This document shows positions 31,001 through 41,860 of a stretch of DNA of 64,000 nucleotides, piece by piece. Both the position numbers and the translations under genes were made by a program. This DNA is from Auricularia sp. M13. Taxonomy: Eukaryota > Basidiomycota > Agaricomycetes > Auriculariales > Auriculariaceae. Under the pieces are notes generated by a model. That model ran no database searches and had not been told where the DNA came from. It saw only the letters and a program-made list of their open reading frames with translations. The DNA is taken from assembly GCA_037042915.1 (NCBI GenBank), contig CM073193.1, positions 7,688,001-7,752,000 of the forward strand, given 5' to 3'. Within the stretch, counting starts at the first letter, position 1. Every line of letters starts with the position of its first letter.

Positions 31001-32965
31001 ACCGATACTACGAATACGCCGACCTGCTCGCTGGCCAGGGCTTGATCCAGGAGGCCGTCAAGTATATCGACCTCACGCCCGCGGATTACACGAGCTCCGG
31101 TGGGACGGAGGAGTCCTTCACAGTTGCGCGTAGCCGTCTGCTTGAGGCGGCTGGAAAGATCGCGCATGCCCCCGTCGCGAGCACTTCCAAACAGCCTGCA
31201 AGCAACAACTTCTACCCCAGTGCTGCTGCCCCCGCTGTGCCGTCCACCACTACCTATAGCCGCCCGCCAGTGCCTGCTGCCACTTCAAGCTATGGCCAAG
31301 CCTCGCAGACTCCGTATCAGCCCGCTGCTGCGCCGAGTTACGGATATCAGCAGCAGCAGGCCCCAGCTCCCACTCCGTACGCGCCAGCTGGAGGAGCGTC
31401 GGCTTACCAGCCTGCAAACACGGCAACGGGGGCTTACGCTCCTTCTGGGACGCCGTCGCAATATAACCGGCCCTCCCTCCGTCGCAGTACGCTCCGCCCG
31501 CCAATGCAGGCTACGCACCTCAGCAGGTATATCCACCCGGAGGTGCTCCGCCTCCTGCCCTGCCGCCCCCGCCGTCGCATGCTCGCGTAGCTCCTCCTCC
31601 TCCGCCGCCGCCGAAGCGCGATCCGGGTGGCTGGAACGATGCACCCGCGATCATAGGCGAGCGCCGCGCGTCGCCGTCCGTTTCGGGTGGTAATGGCAAG
31701 TCGACCCCGGCTCCTATTACCTCGCCCTTCCCCAACGCGCCGGCCATTCCTGGATCCCCAGCACTTGGTGGGCCGAATGGAGGTATTGCGCCTCCGCCTC
31801 GAGGAGGAACGCCTGGCGCGCCGCCGCGCCCCGGCTCGGTGGTCAACCGAGGTGTGCCTCCGCCCCCGCCGGGCGGGGTGCGCGCTACGCCGCCGCCGCC
31901 TCCAGGACCGGCGCGTCCTCCGTCTGCTGGTCCTCCTCGAGGAGCGTTCCCGCCCGGTGCACCTGGTGTGAATGCACCTCCTCGCGTTCTTTCGCCACTC
32001 GGTCAAGGCCAGCGTCCGCCCCCGTCGCGCGGTGCGCCTCCAGTTCTGCGCAACGCTCCTGGTCAGCCCGGACAACCCCCGCACGCGCATCCCCCTCCGC
32101 CGCCGCCCCACCAGCTCGCCAACTCGCCGCCCAGCAGCAGCCACCTCAATTCCGCGGCCCTCCGCCACCGGGGCAAGGTTTCGCTCCCCCGCCGCCGCAT
32201 CCTGGCCCGGCCGGTTTCGCGCGCCCGACCGGCGCGACGCCGCCGCCTCCCCCGCCTCAGGCATATGCGCCGCCGCCCGGTGGTCGCGCAGGCTTCCCGC
32301 CGCCTGGTGCTCCTCATCCTCCCGGTGCAGGTGGACCACCCCCGAATGCTGGTCACCCAGAATTCGCCCAGCCCCCTCGCGGCCCTCCTGCTCCAGGAGG
32401 GCCGCCTCCGCCTCCAGGTGGTGCCGCCCCTCCACGCGCAGCGCCGCCACCGAAAGCGCCGGCTGGTCCGAAATACCGTGCGTCTTAATGTCCTGACAGT
32501 AGTGACTGTGCTGAAATTGCGTAGCGCCCGGTGACAGGGAGCATATCCCGGAATCGAGCAGGGTCATCTACGGCGTCCTTTCCGAGGAGTTAAATCGCTT
32601 CAAGGCCCTGTCTGCTACGTCGCCGCCCGCGCAGAAGCGAATTGCGGACGACGTCGATCGCCGCGTCAACGCGTTCTTCGACGCGCTGAACTGCGATACT
32701 GTCTCGCCTCCGGTTCTCGAGGGCCTGAATGCGCTCGCGAAAGGTCCGTCGCTTACATATGTTGTCTATTCTTCAGCTGACACGCCATGTAGCTATACAA
32801 GCACGGGACAGAGCGAGCGCGACTGCTATTCACCTCGATGTCCTGACCCGCTTTTCTGCCACGGACGACATTGGCTTCTGGATGTCGGGCATAAAACAGC
32901 TGGTCATGCGGACTCTAGAAACGACCTATCGAACGAACGATCCCGTCATGTTGTGGATAAAGTAA
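28026..32965 (+). CDS. SEC31: COPII outer-coat protein Sec31
   Basis: Scaffold of the outer COPII cage on ER-derived vesicles, partner of Sec13. [17 protein letters not shown] is the typical N-terminus. WD40 blades follow through short introns: [129 protein letters not shown]. The alpha-solenoid lies at about 29680-31180. The Pro-rich region includes GGWNDAPAI at about 31627, matching the Trp-Asn pair that Sec31 inserts at the Sec23-Sar1 interface. The conserved C-terminal helix domain begins [16 protein letters not shown] (about 32560) and, after a last intron near 32742-32791, ends at 32965. The frame breaks at about 31465-31475. A second shift near 32080-32140 may be a 53-nt intron (GTCAGC...CACCAG). 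Confidence 0.93.
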
Positions 32966-33743
32966 CTTAAAATGTGCATTGTTGCATATCTCCCCTTTTG
33001 CAGCGCGTTGCGGCCGGCTGCAACGACGACGACAACTCGTGAATGATGCTATTTAGTAAGTTGAATGCAAATGAAGCTTGGACGAATGTTGCGGATCGAC
33101 TCTCAGTGCCCCAGCCAGCGCCAAAGCAACGCTGTAAATCTGGACTGGTTTGCAGGAAGAATGGTCGGGTATCCTTCATTCCTCCCCGTTGCCCTCCGCC
33201 TTGCCCTCTGCCATGCCGACTGTCATCCGCGCTGAGTTCGTTGATGCCATTTACTAGGAGACAACGTCCAGTTGAAGATGAGCGGCAGCAAGAGTGGCGG
33301 TAACAGTTCGCCGAAGCTCCTCCCACAAGCATTCCACTCCCTGGTTTGGAAAGCATGCGCTTATCGGATCACATTCGAAGTTCTGCGTATTGGTCTACCT
33401 CATTCATCGGAACCTGCAGCTCACTCTTGAACTGGCAGATCAAGGCATGTTTTCTTCCATATTTGGCAATCTTCGTCTCCAATTTGCTCGCTGTTCCGCA
33501 TCCAGACTGCCGGTGCTCCTATTTGCTGCAGAGCATTTATGTTACTGGTGGTTACGAATGCGACGCCTTTATCCCCCGACCTGCGCTATAACGCCCACGC
33601 GTGCTTCTACGATGCGAGTATGTAAGTCAACGCTCTCAGTTGGCGGTCACGTACCTCTATCCATCCATCCTGTTCCCAGGTCTGCTGTTTACTCCTCATG
33701 GGCACCAAGACTATCGTCCTCACCGATCCGAGTCAGATTCCCA
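32966..33743. other. intergenic
   Basis: Between the SEC31 stop and the DUF6533 gene. Small ORFs exist but I found no splice-consistent coding pattern. It probably contains the SEC31 3' UTR and the promoter of the next gene. Confidence 0.45.
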
Positions 33744-35373
33744 ATGGATATTGCCAATGTCCGCGTTCACCTGCAGGTTTCAGTGACATTACTCACACCA
33801 CAGAATATAGTGATCTCACTCGCGTGGTTCCTTTACGATTATGGTCTGTGCTGTCCGGATGCGCAAAACCCCATGCAGACATATCCTAGCCCTCACATTT
33901 GGCGACGAGGTGAGCCGCGGCGTGGACCTTTCGCCATACGCATCTCATCCACCCTTCCAGGTTCAGTATATCTGGGTGAGTGGTTCATTCTACTGGCAGA
34001 TTCGCTTGATTGCCTTGATGCAGTGCCGCAGGGTTCGATGGAGCGCTGTCCTGTTCCTTTCGGTGCGTCTATGGGACCTTTACATACAGCCGCGCAATGC
34101 CTCACGTGTGAGATTGCAGACGCGGTATTTTGCAGGCTTATTGCTTGTGCTGAGCGCGCTTTCCTGCACGCTGCAAGGATTTACGAACATTGTATGTCAT
34201 GCGGTCCCATGAGCCTAAAGCTGATATTACGGACCGCAGGAGTAGGGCGATTGCTTTCATCCTCGAAGTAGAAATCTCATCGTATCTAGATGCGGCATGT
34301 TCGATTGGTTCGAGGGCATTGGAACCTTCGTTCTTTTCTTCTTTGTCCAAGGTATGCGTCTCAATCTGCCTCTCTGGCCGTTCTAATATCGTAAGTTATC
34401 TTGCAATCGCGGTCAGTCTCCCTGCTGCAAAGGCTGGCCATATCTGACACTGCCAAGCCTATATATAATCTATAACCGCTCGCGAAAAATTCTGCTGTCC
34501 AATGCATGTTTTATGGCCCTCGAAGGGATCATCTGCGGCATTATCACTGCGTTCTACTACGGAGACACGATACGTGAGCATGTCTCTGGGGTCTCTGACT
34601 CAGAGATTATCATTTCATCTTTCCTCAGCCGTCATTGTGCCGCACGGAACTCTGGGTTCCTGTTTTTACGAACGCCCAAGGAAATTCGCAGCGGTATGGG
34701 CCGCACGTACGTTCCACTTTGATACGTTGGCTATCCATACCGACCTGGCTGTGAGTTGCAGCATTAACATTCGAATCATACCTCGCTTTTCTCGCCGTCC
34801 GGAAGATTCTAAAGGAGCATGCTCTCGAGCTGAATACCTCGTCGCTCATGTCGCTCATCGTCCGAGACAACATCATCTACTTCCTCATGTCCGTCTCATC
34901 ACTGCTGAGCGGCCCGGGACCTATACTGACTCGCACTTTTCTGCGTATCTCATAGGGTCGTCCTTGCCATGTCCGTCAACTTTTTTATCTTCGCTTTCAA
35001 GGCTGGGCTTAACCCTGGCGTCTCCGTGATCACGTATGTGTTTCGATCACGTGCTTCCGTGGCTTGCTTCATGTTTTGGCTGACCTGGCCCTGTTACTTA
35101 CTATGTAGCATCGTCCACGCTGCTGGCGCCGTTGGCGGCACCCGCATCATTCTCTCTCTCTTGCGGAATGCAGACGCCACTCTGCATCTTTCAACACACA
35201 ACGGAACGGTAGGCCGTACGACGCGAACGAGAATTGTGTTCCGCGGAATCCGAACTGCCGTTACAAATGCCGTCGACACGGATAACGTGCAGCCATTTGA
35301 TGCGACAGCGACGACATTGAACGATGCTGGGGCGCTTGCATCTGCCAGTGATACCCTCGGCTCGGCCGCATAA
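33744..35373 (+). CDS. DUF6533-domain polytopic membrane protein (copy A)
   Basis: I recognise the DUF6533 signature only after splicing tiny exons: ISLAWFLYDY | ALTFGDE | VQYIW | CRRVRWSAVLFLST | RYFAGLLLVLSALSC. The exons are 33744-33843, 33890-33909 (20 nt), 33961-33975 (15 nt) and from 34024; the introns are 46, 51 and 48 nt. Further hydrophobic segments follow, then LAVRKILKEHALELNTSS and LIVRDNIIYFLM, the usual second conserved block, and SIVHAAGAVGGTRIILSLLRN near the C-terminus. The stop is at 35371-35373. The family has about seven predicted membrane spans and is abundant in Agaricomycetes; function unknown. Middle exons between 34200 and 34760 were not resolved base by base. Confidence 0.75.
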
Positions 35374-35529
35374 ATGGACGTACATGTATAAAGAGGCCTA
35401 CAAATGAAAGTCGATGCTCTTCGAACAAAAACATGCGAGGGGACGACAATGACTTGGACGCTACGCATGGAAGAATCTCTTCGCAAAACAACGCCGTGGC
35501 CCCGTCCCCGCTAGCCACATTGGCGGACT

Positions 35530-35926
35530 TCACGCGGTGATGATTAGCTCGGCGTGGGTCGCACGCCGTCGGTGCACGTGATGGCGCTCCAGAGGAACCG
35601 TTCGTCGTGGAAGCTCTGGTCGTTGACCGCCTCCTGCGTGAGGCAGGTCTTGACGTTCTGGTGGGCGTTGGTGAAGCTCAGCTGACGCACATGTGGCCTT
35701 GGCCCGTCGCTGGTAGCAGCCGCCGCCCTGGAGGATGAGCTTGGGGGCTTCGGCGCCGGGTGAGTTGACATCGCGCCAGCGCGCGGCGTCGTTGTTGTGC
35801 TGGCAGTTGCATCGGGCGTTGGCTGCGCGAGTGACGACTGGCTCCTCTGGAGCGCCACCACATGCAGCGATGGCGACTCGCATGCCCAGCTCACCATCAC
35901 CGTGTGATGTCCCTCAATGTGGGTAG
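35530..35926 (-). pseudogene. possible small Cys-containing protein, frame disturbed
   Basis: On the minus strand a plausible intron (GTGAGC...CTCCAG, about 35900-35853) precedes VVTRAANARCNCQHNNDAAR and LILQGGGCYQ. The likely continuation VRQLSFTNAHQNVKTCLTQE and SAITCTDGVRPTPS-stop lies in another frame, with no intron between them. This may be a small secreted protein with a one-base break, or chance. No family recognised and no clear signal peptide found. Confidence 0.3.
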
Positions 35927-37578
35927 CGGGGGACGAGGCGTTGTTCTGCGAAGAGATTTCCTTATAGCGTCCAGGTCAGTGTCGCCCCCTCGCATCAGTT
36001 TCCGTAGCTCTGCCTCCGGTGGTAGCTTAGAAAATATCTGTTCCAGTTGTTAAAGCAACCCTGCGGCGGCCCCGATCAATGTTATAAAAGCTCCCAGGTG
36101 TAAAATACTCCTTCTACACCTTCAAGTTCTCCAACCTGCTCTAAGTACGGTGAGGCGTGCCGATGCTGAAGATCGCCGTTGTCGTCGTGACCACCAATTA
36201 ATGCTCTGTCAGCCGTGGTCGGTGGAATTCTTGATGAGGAATCTTTGAGCTTATCGCAAGATCTATCTGATTAGATAGATTGTCGGGCTGTGTCCTCGCC
36301 TCGCACAAAGGAATAGGCACCTGGAGCGTCCATTCCCCCGGTGGCATGCTCGCTTTATCATCGCTGTCGGACGGCGGAATTTGTTTGTCTGCGGTAGAAC
36401 TGCTACCACTGGAGCACTGTATGGCTTGGGCTGGTGGATCTCCCGCAGAAACGTCAGATTACGCTGAGAAAGAGTGAAATCTTATCTTTGGCACCAGATT
36501 GGTAGTCTCAAAAGGAAGTGCTTCCTCGTCAATGGACAGCCCCTGAGTCCTCAGTTACAAGCCACCGCGCCATCCCACCATGCCATGCGGCATTCCCTGA
36601 GGCCAACGGGGGAGGTCGCAGTAGGCATCTCATTGCCGGATGCAGCATAAGAACAACACCCGATGTACCCCCCGTTCGGCGACTTCGAGGCAGAGGCAGC
36701 TTGCTTGAAGCGCGCGCACGCAGCACATCCGTCGCCAGACTGTTCAGCCTGAACTCAACCGTGACTGGAGCTGACAGTTCGGGCCATTCCCCATCTCGCG
36801 CCGTGCTGACTACAGCACCATATGAGTATGTACTGCAGTTGCAGCGTCCGACGGCTCCGGTAGTGCCTCGCGAAGGGAAGGGACGTCGGCTTGTCCGGCA
36901 CGCGCTCTGCAGTATTGTAGGCTATCGCGCTGCTGCAAGATCGCCGCGTGCTGCGAATCCGGCCTCTCCCCCTCTGGCGCCATTGACGTCCCGGAGCTCC
37001 CAAGCATCGACGACGTAGACCAAAAGTGCGCTGCAGGGTCGAACGTCGTATGCGTCCCACTCCCAATCCGGCATTCCGCAATTGGCAGTGGCACGGCGTT
37101 TGGACACTTCGCGTTCCGCGTACAATGGCCAAGGGGGACTGAATAGAGCACCGTTGCGCATGACGAATGCCGCGAACAGAAGGCGCGGGCCATGGCATGT
37201 TTGATCGCCGTCGTGCTTCAATACAATCTGCGGTCGCCGCCACTGTTGCTGTGCCTGCGAGCTGCAAGACGGAAGCGTCAGCGTGGGATGATGAACGGAC
37301 GTCTATGTGCAGGGCGTAGGCTACATACTTGACAACAAAGCAAAGCACATACATAGATAGCGAGGACGGTGGAGACACAATGGTACAGCGAAGATCGGTC
37401 TGGTCTGTCTATCGTCGCGCAGAGCGGGGGGTCATGTGGGATAAGCGCGGGCAGGCGCGAGAATTTGCCGGGGCAGGCTGCGTTCAGGCCGGCACAGTGG
37501 CAGAGGGCCAGAATTAGCGGTTGCGTCTGCGGGAGAGCCGTTCTGCCAGGGTAGGGTTGGGTCGGTCAGCCGGGTCGG
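35927..37578. other. gene-poor region
   Basis: About 1.65 kb upstream of the small ORF and downstream of NF-YB. ORFs up to about 200 codons overlap each other on both strands, with Arg/Ser-rich nonspecific composition. None shows a domain or consistent splice sites. Confidence 0.45.
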
Positions 37579-38113
37579 TCACTCGTCGGTCTCTGGCTCC
37601 TCCTTTGCCACGCGCGATTGCGACTGCTGCGTCACCGGGGGTTAAATAATGACTGAAATAATTAGAATTTGGGAGAGGGCGGACCTGGCGCAGCTTTGCG
37701 AGGTGTATCCTGAGTGTCTCTGCGTAGTTGTCGAAGCCGAGGGAGACCATGGCGTAGAGGATGTCCTCGCCGGCGATGGTCTTGCGCTTCTCGGTCGCGC
37801 ACTTCTCCGCGGCCTCGCTCGTGATGAAGCTGATGAACTCGGACACGCACTCCTGCACCGTCTCCTTTGCGTCCTTGGCGATCTTGGCCGTCCCGGGCAC
37901 GGACGCCTTCATTATCCGGGCGACGTTGGCTATCTGCAGCATGCATTCAGCAGGAGAGACGGGGCGTCATGACCGGCGCACGCACCGGCAGGAAGCGGTC
38001 CTGCTCGCGGTACTCGCCCAGCTCCTGCTCCGTAAACTCCGGCAGGCCAGAGGGCCGCCCGCGGAGCTGCCCTCTCCCGCGCCTTCCTCAGCCTGGGCGA
38101 ACGAGTGCGACAT
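37579..38113 (-). CDS. HAP3: CCAAT-binding factor subunit B (NF-YB/HAP3)
   Basis: Histone-fold subunit of the trimeric CCAAT-binding complex. The conserved core is complete: [18 protein letters not shown] | [20 protein letters not shown], then [39 protein letters not shown] and [19 protein letters not shown]. An intron (GTGCGT...TGCAG, about 37990-37940) splits DRFLP from IANVAR. A second intron (GTCCGC...ACGCAG) leads to a short acidic tail [16 protein letters not shown] and the stop at 37581-37579. The likely start is 38113 ([15 protein letters not shown]), but a one-base frame break at about 38052-38062 separates it from the core; no intron fits. Divergent with ATG18. Confidence 0.9.
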
Positions 38114-38529
38114 GGACGGGTTCCGGGAAGGGGAAGGGAGGGAGGAGGAAGAGTCAGGAAGGCGGAGTCCCAATTTGGCGTTGTTCTGCCATGAATCCAA
38201 AAGGACGGCCCAAAACAGGCGAGCCTGCGCGCTTCCCAGCACCCGGGCATAGGTACGCGCGGAATTCTCTTTGCTGCTTGCAGCCCGGCCTGTGTTTCGC
38301 TGTTGCTTTGTCAGCAACTCGCGTTTTTCGACGCAGGAAAGAGTCAGAATCGCGTCCTGGCCTTGCCCATTAGGCTCTCAGAGCGCACGTGCGGGCTACG
38401 GCGGGGCGCATGGGCGGGATGGCTCCGTTTCGGACCAGAGCCTGAGGGATCGGCCGTAGCCGCTGCAGCGACCTCAGCCCTGCTTGCATTCGCGCCGCAT
38501 AGCCCGACTCCCAGCAGCGACGAGCGACG
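38114..38529. promoter_or_regulatory. divergent promoter region, HAP3 / ATG18
   Basis: A 416-bp gap between head-to-head starts. No specific element claimed. Confidence 0.5.
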
Positions 38530-40200
38530 ATGGGCGTGCACGCAGAACGGAACACGAATATGCTCTTTGCCAACTTTAATCAGGATTTTACGTGCGCCGT
38601 CTATCGCCAGCCTGGTTACGCCAGTCTCTCCGAGCTGACCTTGGCCCGCTTGCTGCTGCAGATGCGTGTCTGTGGGCACCCGGAAGGGCTACAGCATCAC
38701 CAACTGCGACCCGTTTGGCCGTGTCTATACGATGAGTGCGTGCAGGCCGCCTGCGAGCCAAACGCGCGCTTACGCTCAGACCCATTGTGCAGACGACGGC
38801 GCGCGGGGGATCGTGGAGATGCTGTTCTGCACGTCGCTGATAGCGCTCGTGGGCGCCGCCGACCAGCCGCAGTCCAGTCCGCGCAAGCTGCAGATAGTCA
38901 ACACCAAGGTGCGCCAGGTTGCTACACCCAGCGCCATTGTACTCAACTCAGCGCTGCAGCGGCAATCGATGATCTGCGAGCTGCTGTTCCCGTCGTCGAT
39001 ACTGGCCGTCAAGCTGAACCGCAAGACGCTCGTCATCGTGCTCGAGGCAGAGATATACATCTACGACATCTCCAACATGCGCCTGCTTCATGTCATCGAA
39101 ACCTCTCCTAATCCAGACGGTAAGCGCGCACCCGCCACCTCCTCTCTGGCTCTGACTAAGACCGGCTCAGCCATCTGCGCGCTCTCGCCGTCCGCGGACA
39201 ACTCGTATCTGGCCTACCCGTCGCCCGTGCCGTCCGCCAACGACGCCGCTCGCAACGACAACCGGCGCCGCAAACTCGACATCCGCAACGGCAGCACAGT
39301 CCGGCGACGTGCTGCTGTTCAGCACGCGCACGCTGACCGTCGCAAACGTCGTGCAGGCGCACAAGGCGCCCATCGCCTTCCTCGCGCTCAACGCGACCGG
39401 CACGCTGCTCGCCACCGCGTCCGACAAGGGCACCGTCATCCGCGTCTGGTCCGTGCCCGGCGCCGAGAAGCTCTACCAGTTCCGCCGCGGCACGCGCGAG
39501 GCCAAGATCTACTCGATGAACTTCAACGTCGTCGGCACGCTGCTCGCCGTCTCGTCCGCGCACGACACCGTGCACATATTCAAGCTCGCGCCCGGCGGCG
39601 GCGGCTCCGCGAAGCGCTCGGCGAGCGCGAGCAGCGGCGGCGGCGCGACGAGCCCGTCGCCGTCGATCGAGAGCCGCGACGGCGGCGCGCAGGGCCTCGA
39701 GGGCGGCTACGAGGCCTTCATCGACGGCAAGAAGAAGAACGGCATGGGCTCCACGCTCAAGCGCCGCTCGCTGCACCTCACCAAGAACATCACCTCCTCC
39801 GTCGGCGGCTACCTGCCCAACACCTTTGCCGAGATGTGGGAGCCCTCGCGCGACTTTGCGTGGCTCCGCTTACCGACGAGCGGCTCGCGATGTGTCGTCG
39901 CGCTCAGCGGGTGCGCGTTCCTTTCCCATGTGGTTCCTGTTTGAACTGCGAACTGATTGTTGTTGTTCTTCGCGGCCCTGCGTTAGGACGATGCCGCAGG
40001 TCATGGTCGTCTCGTCCGACGGCTACTTCTACTCGTATAACATCGACCTGGAGAACGGCGGCGAGTGCTCGCTGATGAAGCAGTACAGGTGCGTCTTGCC
40101 TTGACCCTTCCTACCTGCTCTGACGCGCGCGCTCTGTTTTCGCAGTCTTCTAGATGCAGGCGAGGAGTCGCTGCCCAACGACGCGCCCAGCAAGGACTAA
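38530..40200 (+). CDS. ATG18: PROPPIN WD-repeat protein Atg18
   Basis: Phosphoinositide-binding beta-propeller required for autophagosome formation. The spliced product begins [20 protein letters not shown], continues [20 protein letters not shown], then [40 protein letters not shown] and [20 protein letters not shown]. The lipid-binding motif is present in [18 protein letters not shown] (FRRG, about 39478-39490). The propeller ends with [16 protein letters not shown] and [17 protein letters not shown]; the stop is at 40198-40200. At least six short introns are used, for example GTGCGC...CTGCAG after DFT. A 73-nt intron about 39226-39298 (GTGCCG...CACAG) would join YPSP to [12 protein letters not shown]; otherwise a frame break is needed there. 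Confidence 0.93.
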
Positions 40201-40948
40201 CTAGCCCCCGCCCTCCCGCTCTGCCTCCCGTCCTCGGATTCGGATGACCATGATGTCCTGTATCGATACGCGCCACCTATTCAGCAGCGGCCGGCCTTGC
40301 CGGCAAACACCTTGCTTGAATGCAAGTATGTAGTCAAACTTGATAATCGACCATAATTTGATGCTTCTTGCTTGTGTGACAAGAGAGAGCCTGAGAGAGC
40401 ATAGCCTGGCCTCTCGTTGCGCCAGATGCACTTCCCAGTGAGCATTGAACCCATGGTTCATTCTTTCGGCAATTGGCCATCTGGCTCATTCAATCCAGAA
40501 TGAACACAACGGACCGTATGTAGTGTTTTTGGATCCAGAGACTCCGCTGAGACTCGTTGCTTGGACAATCGAGACAAATTAGATCTTGAATTTGCCGGTG
40601 TTGTAGGCCAAGCTCGTTAAAACACTTGTTTTGGCGACTCCCATGTTCGTTTGAGGGTACTGTATTTCCCTTGGGTGGAGCGTTGGTGTTGTTCATGCAG
40701 CATAATGCGATTGTCTTCGTAGATAGGACGGCAATAAGTATTGGAGAGTATCGTTTGACGGGATATACTGATGTAAATGCAGCTTTCATCCGTAGGAACC
40801 TCATTGGGGACCGACGTAGCGGGAGTCGGGGCCGCCGGGGGCATGATCAGACGCGTTAGCCAAGTAAGCCGGATCAGTGTGGAAACGTTGGCGCCATTTT
40901 GACCCGGGAGAGACCTTTCAAGCAAGGTGACACGCGATTTCCCATATT

Positions 40949-41045
40949 ACTCCTCCTCCCCATCCTCCCCGACCCATCGTTTCCTTCCTTTCCCCTCCGT
41001 TTTTTCCTCCCTCGCTTCCCCGCTTTCCCTTTCCATTTCTTTTCA
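40949..41045 (+). repeat. polypyrimidine tract
   Basis: Nearly uninterrupted C/T over about 95 bases on the + strand, immediately before the duplicated region. Such tracts occur in fungal promoters and UTRs, but no adjacent gene is evident. Confidence 0.6.
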
Positions 41046-41403
41046 CGAGGCTTGCAGTTGCGTAATTGCCGGCCGTGGTCTGATGTAATGTTGGTGTTTG
41101 GCGCTCACCGGCCTTAGCTGCGGCGTCTACGGTCTAATTGCGGCGGTCAGTCAGTCCGGTGCTGGAGTTTGCGCTGCTTTTGCTCCGCATTCCTGCCAGC
41201 GCTCTTGTTTGTTTTTTTTGAATGCGCACCAGCTGCGTCTGCACTTCCACGACCGGCATAATCAGCTGCGGGCTCGACATACGCGCACGGGAGCCCAGGC
41301 TGCATTTGGCGCGTCTGCTTGCTGTCGTGCAGAACTTGGTCTTGGGCCGCTTCTGGAGCGTGCGCGCCCGACGCGCCACTGCTCCGCTTTGGGCATGGGA
41401 CTG

Positions 41404-41640
41404 TCCGCTCACCTGCTTGCTTTCTCGCACGATTCCGCTCGGTGGCGTGCGCGTGCAGCAGTCGGTGCGCAGGACGTTGGGCTGCTATCGCTCCGCTCCG
41501 CTTTTGGCTGTCCTACCGGTCACTGGCATGCGGCGCGCCGTACTACTCGTGGGCTACTCCTCTGGTACCTCCCTGCACGCGGATTTCCCTCGAGCGCTTC
41601 GCGGCAAGGCGCACCTACATACACCTGCGCGGCTACTTAT
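41404..41640 (+). repeat. tandem duplication, copy 1
   Basis: Best-matching core 41496-41613 runs from CTCCGCTTTTGGCTGTCC to a GCGGCAAG-type end. It aligns to 41731-41853 with roughly 85-90 percent identity by eye. The flanking GATTCCGCT...GGCGTGCGCG motif also recurs. Confidence 0.75.
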
Positions 41641-41660
41641 TTGGGCGCTCCTCTGCGGGG

Positions 41661-41860
41661 TTCTCCGCTCACGCACGCGCGATTCCGCTTGGCGTGCGCG
41701 TCTTCGAGCGTCGTCGGTCAGGACGGCAAGCTCCGCTTTCGGCTGTCCTACCGGTCACTGGCATGCGGCGCGCCGTACTGTACTGTACTCGCGGGCTACT
41801 CCTCTGAGTTCTCACCGCACGCGGATTCCCCTCGAGCGCTTCACGGCAAGCGCATTTGAC
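41661..41860 (+). repeat. tandem duplication, copy 2
   Basis: Second copy, offset about 235-250 bp with small indels. Includes ACCGGTCACTGGCATGCGGC, which is identical in both copies. Confidence 0.75.

Noticed and set aside
32080-32140. Second frameshift in the SEC31 proline-rich region called as an error
   Set aside because: A 53-nt GTCAGC...CACCAG intron of the right phase fits, so an error is not required. Kept as unresolved rather than as a frame break.
32966-33743. Possible upstream exons of the DUF6533 gene (for example a KFCVLVYLIHRNL-like stretch)
   Set aside because: The DUF6533 signature reads completely from 33744 onward, so these hydrophobic stretches are not needed and match no part of the family.
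36518-37018. 166-codon plus-strand ORF in the gap before HAP3
   Set aside because: Arg/Ser/Ala-rich translation typical of GC-rich noncoding frames; no motif or splice context.
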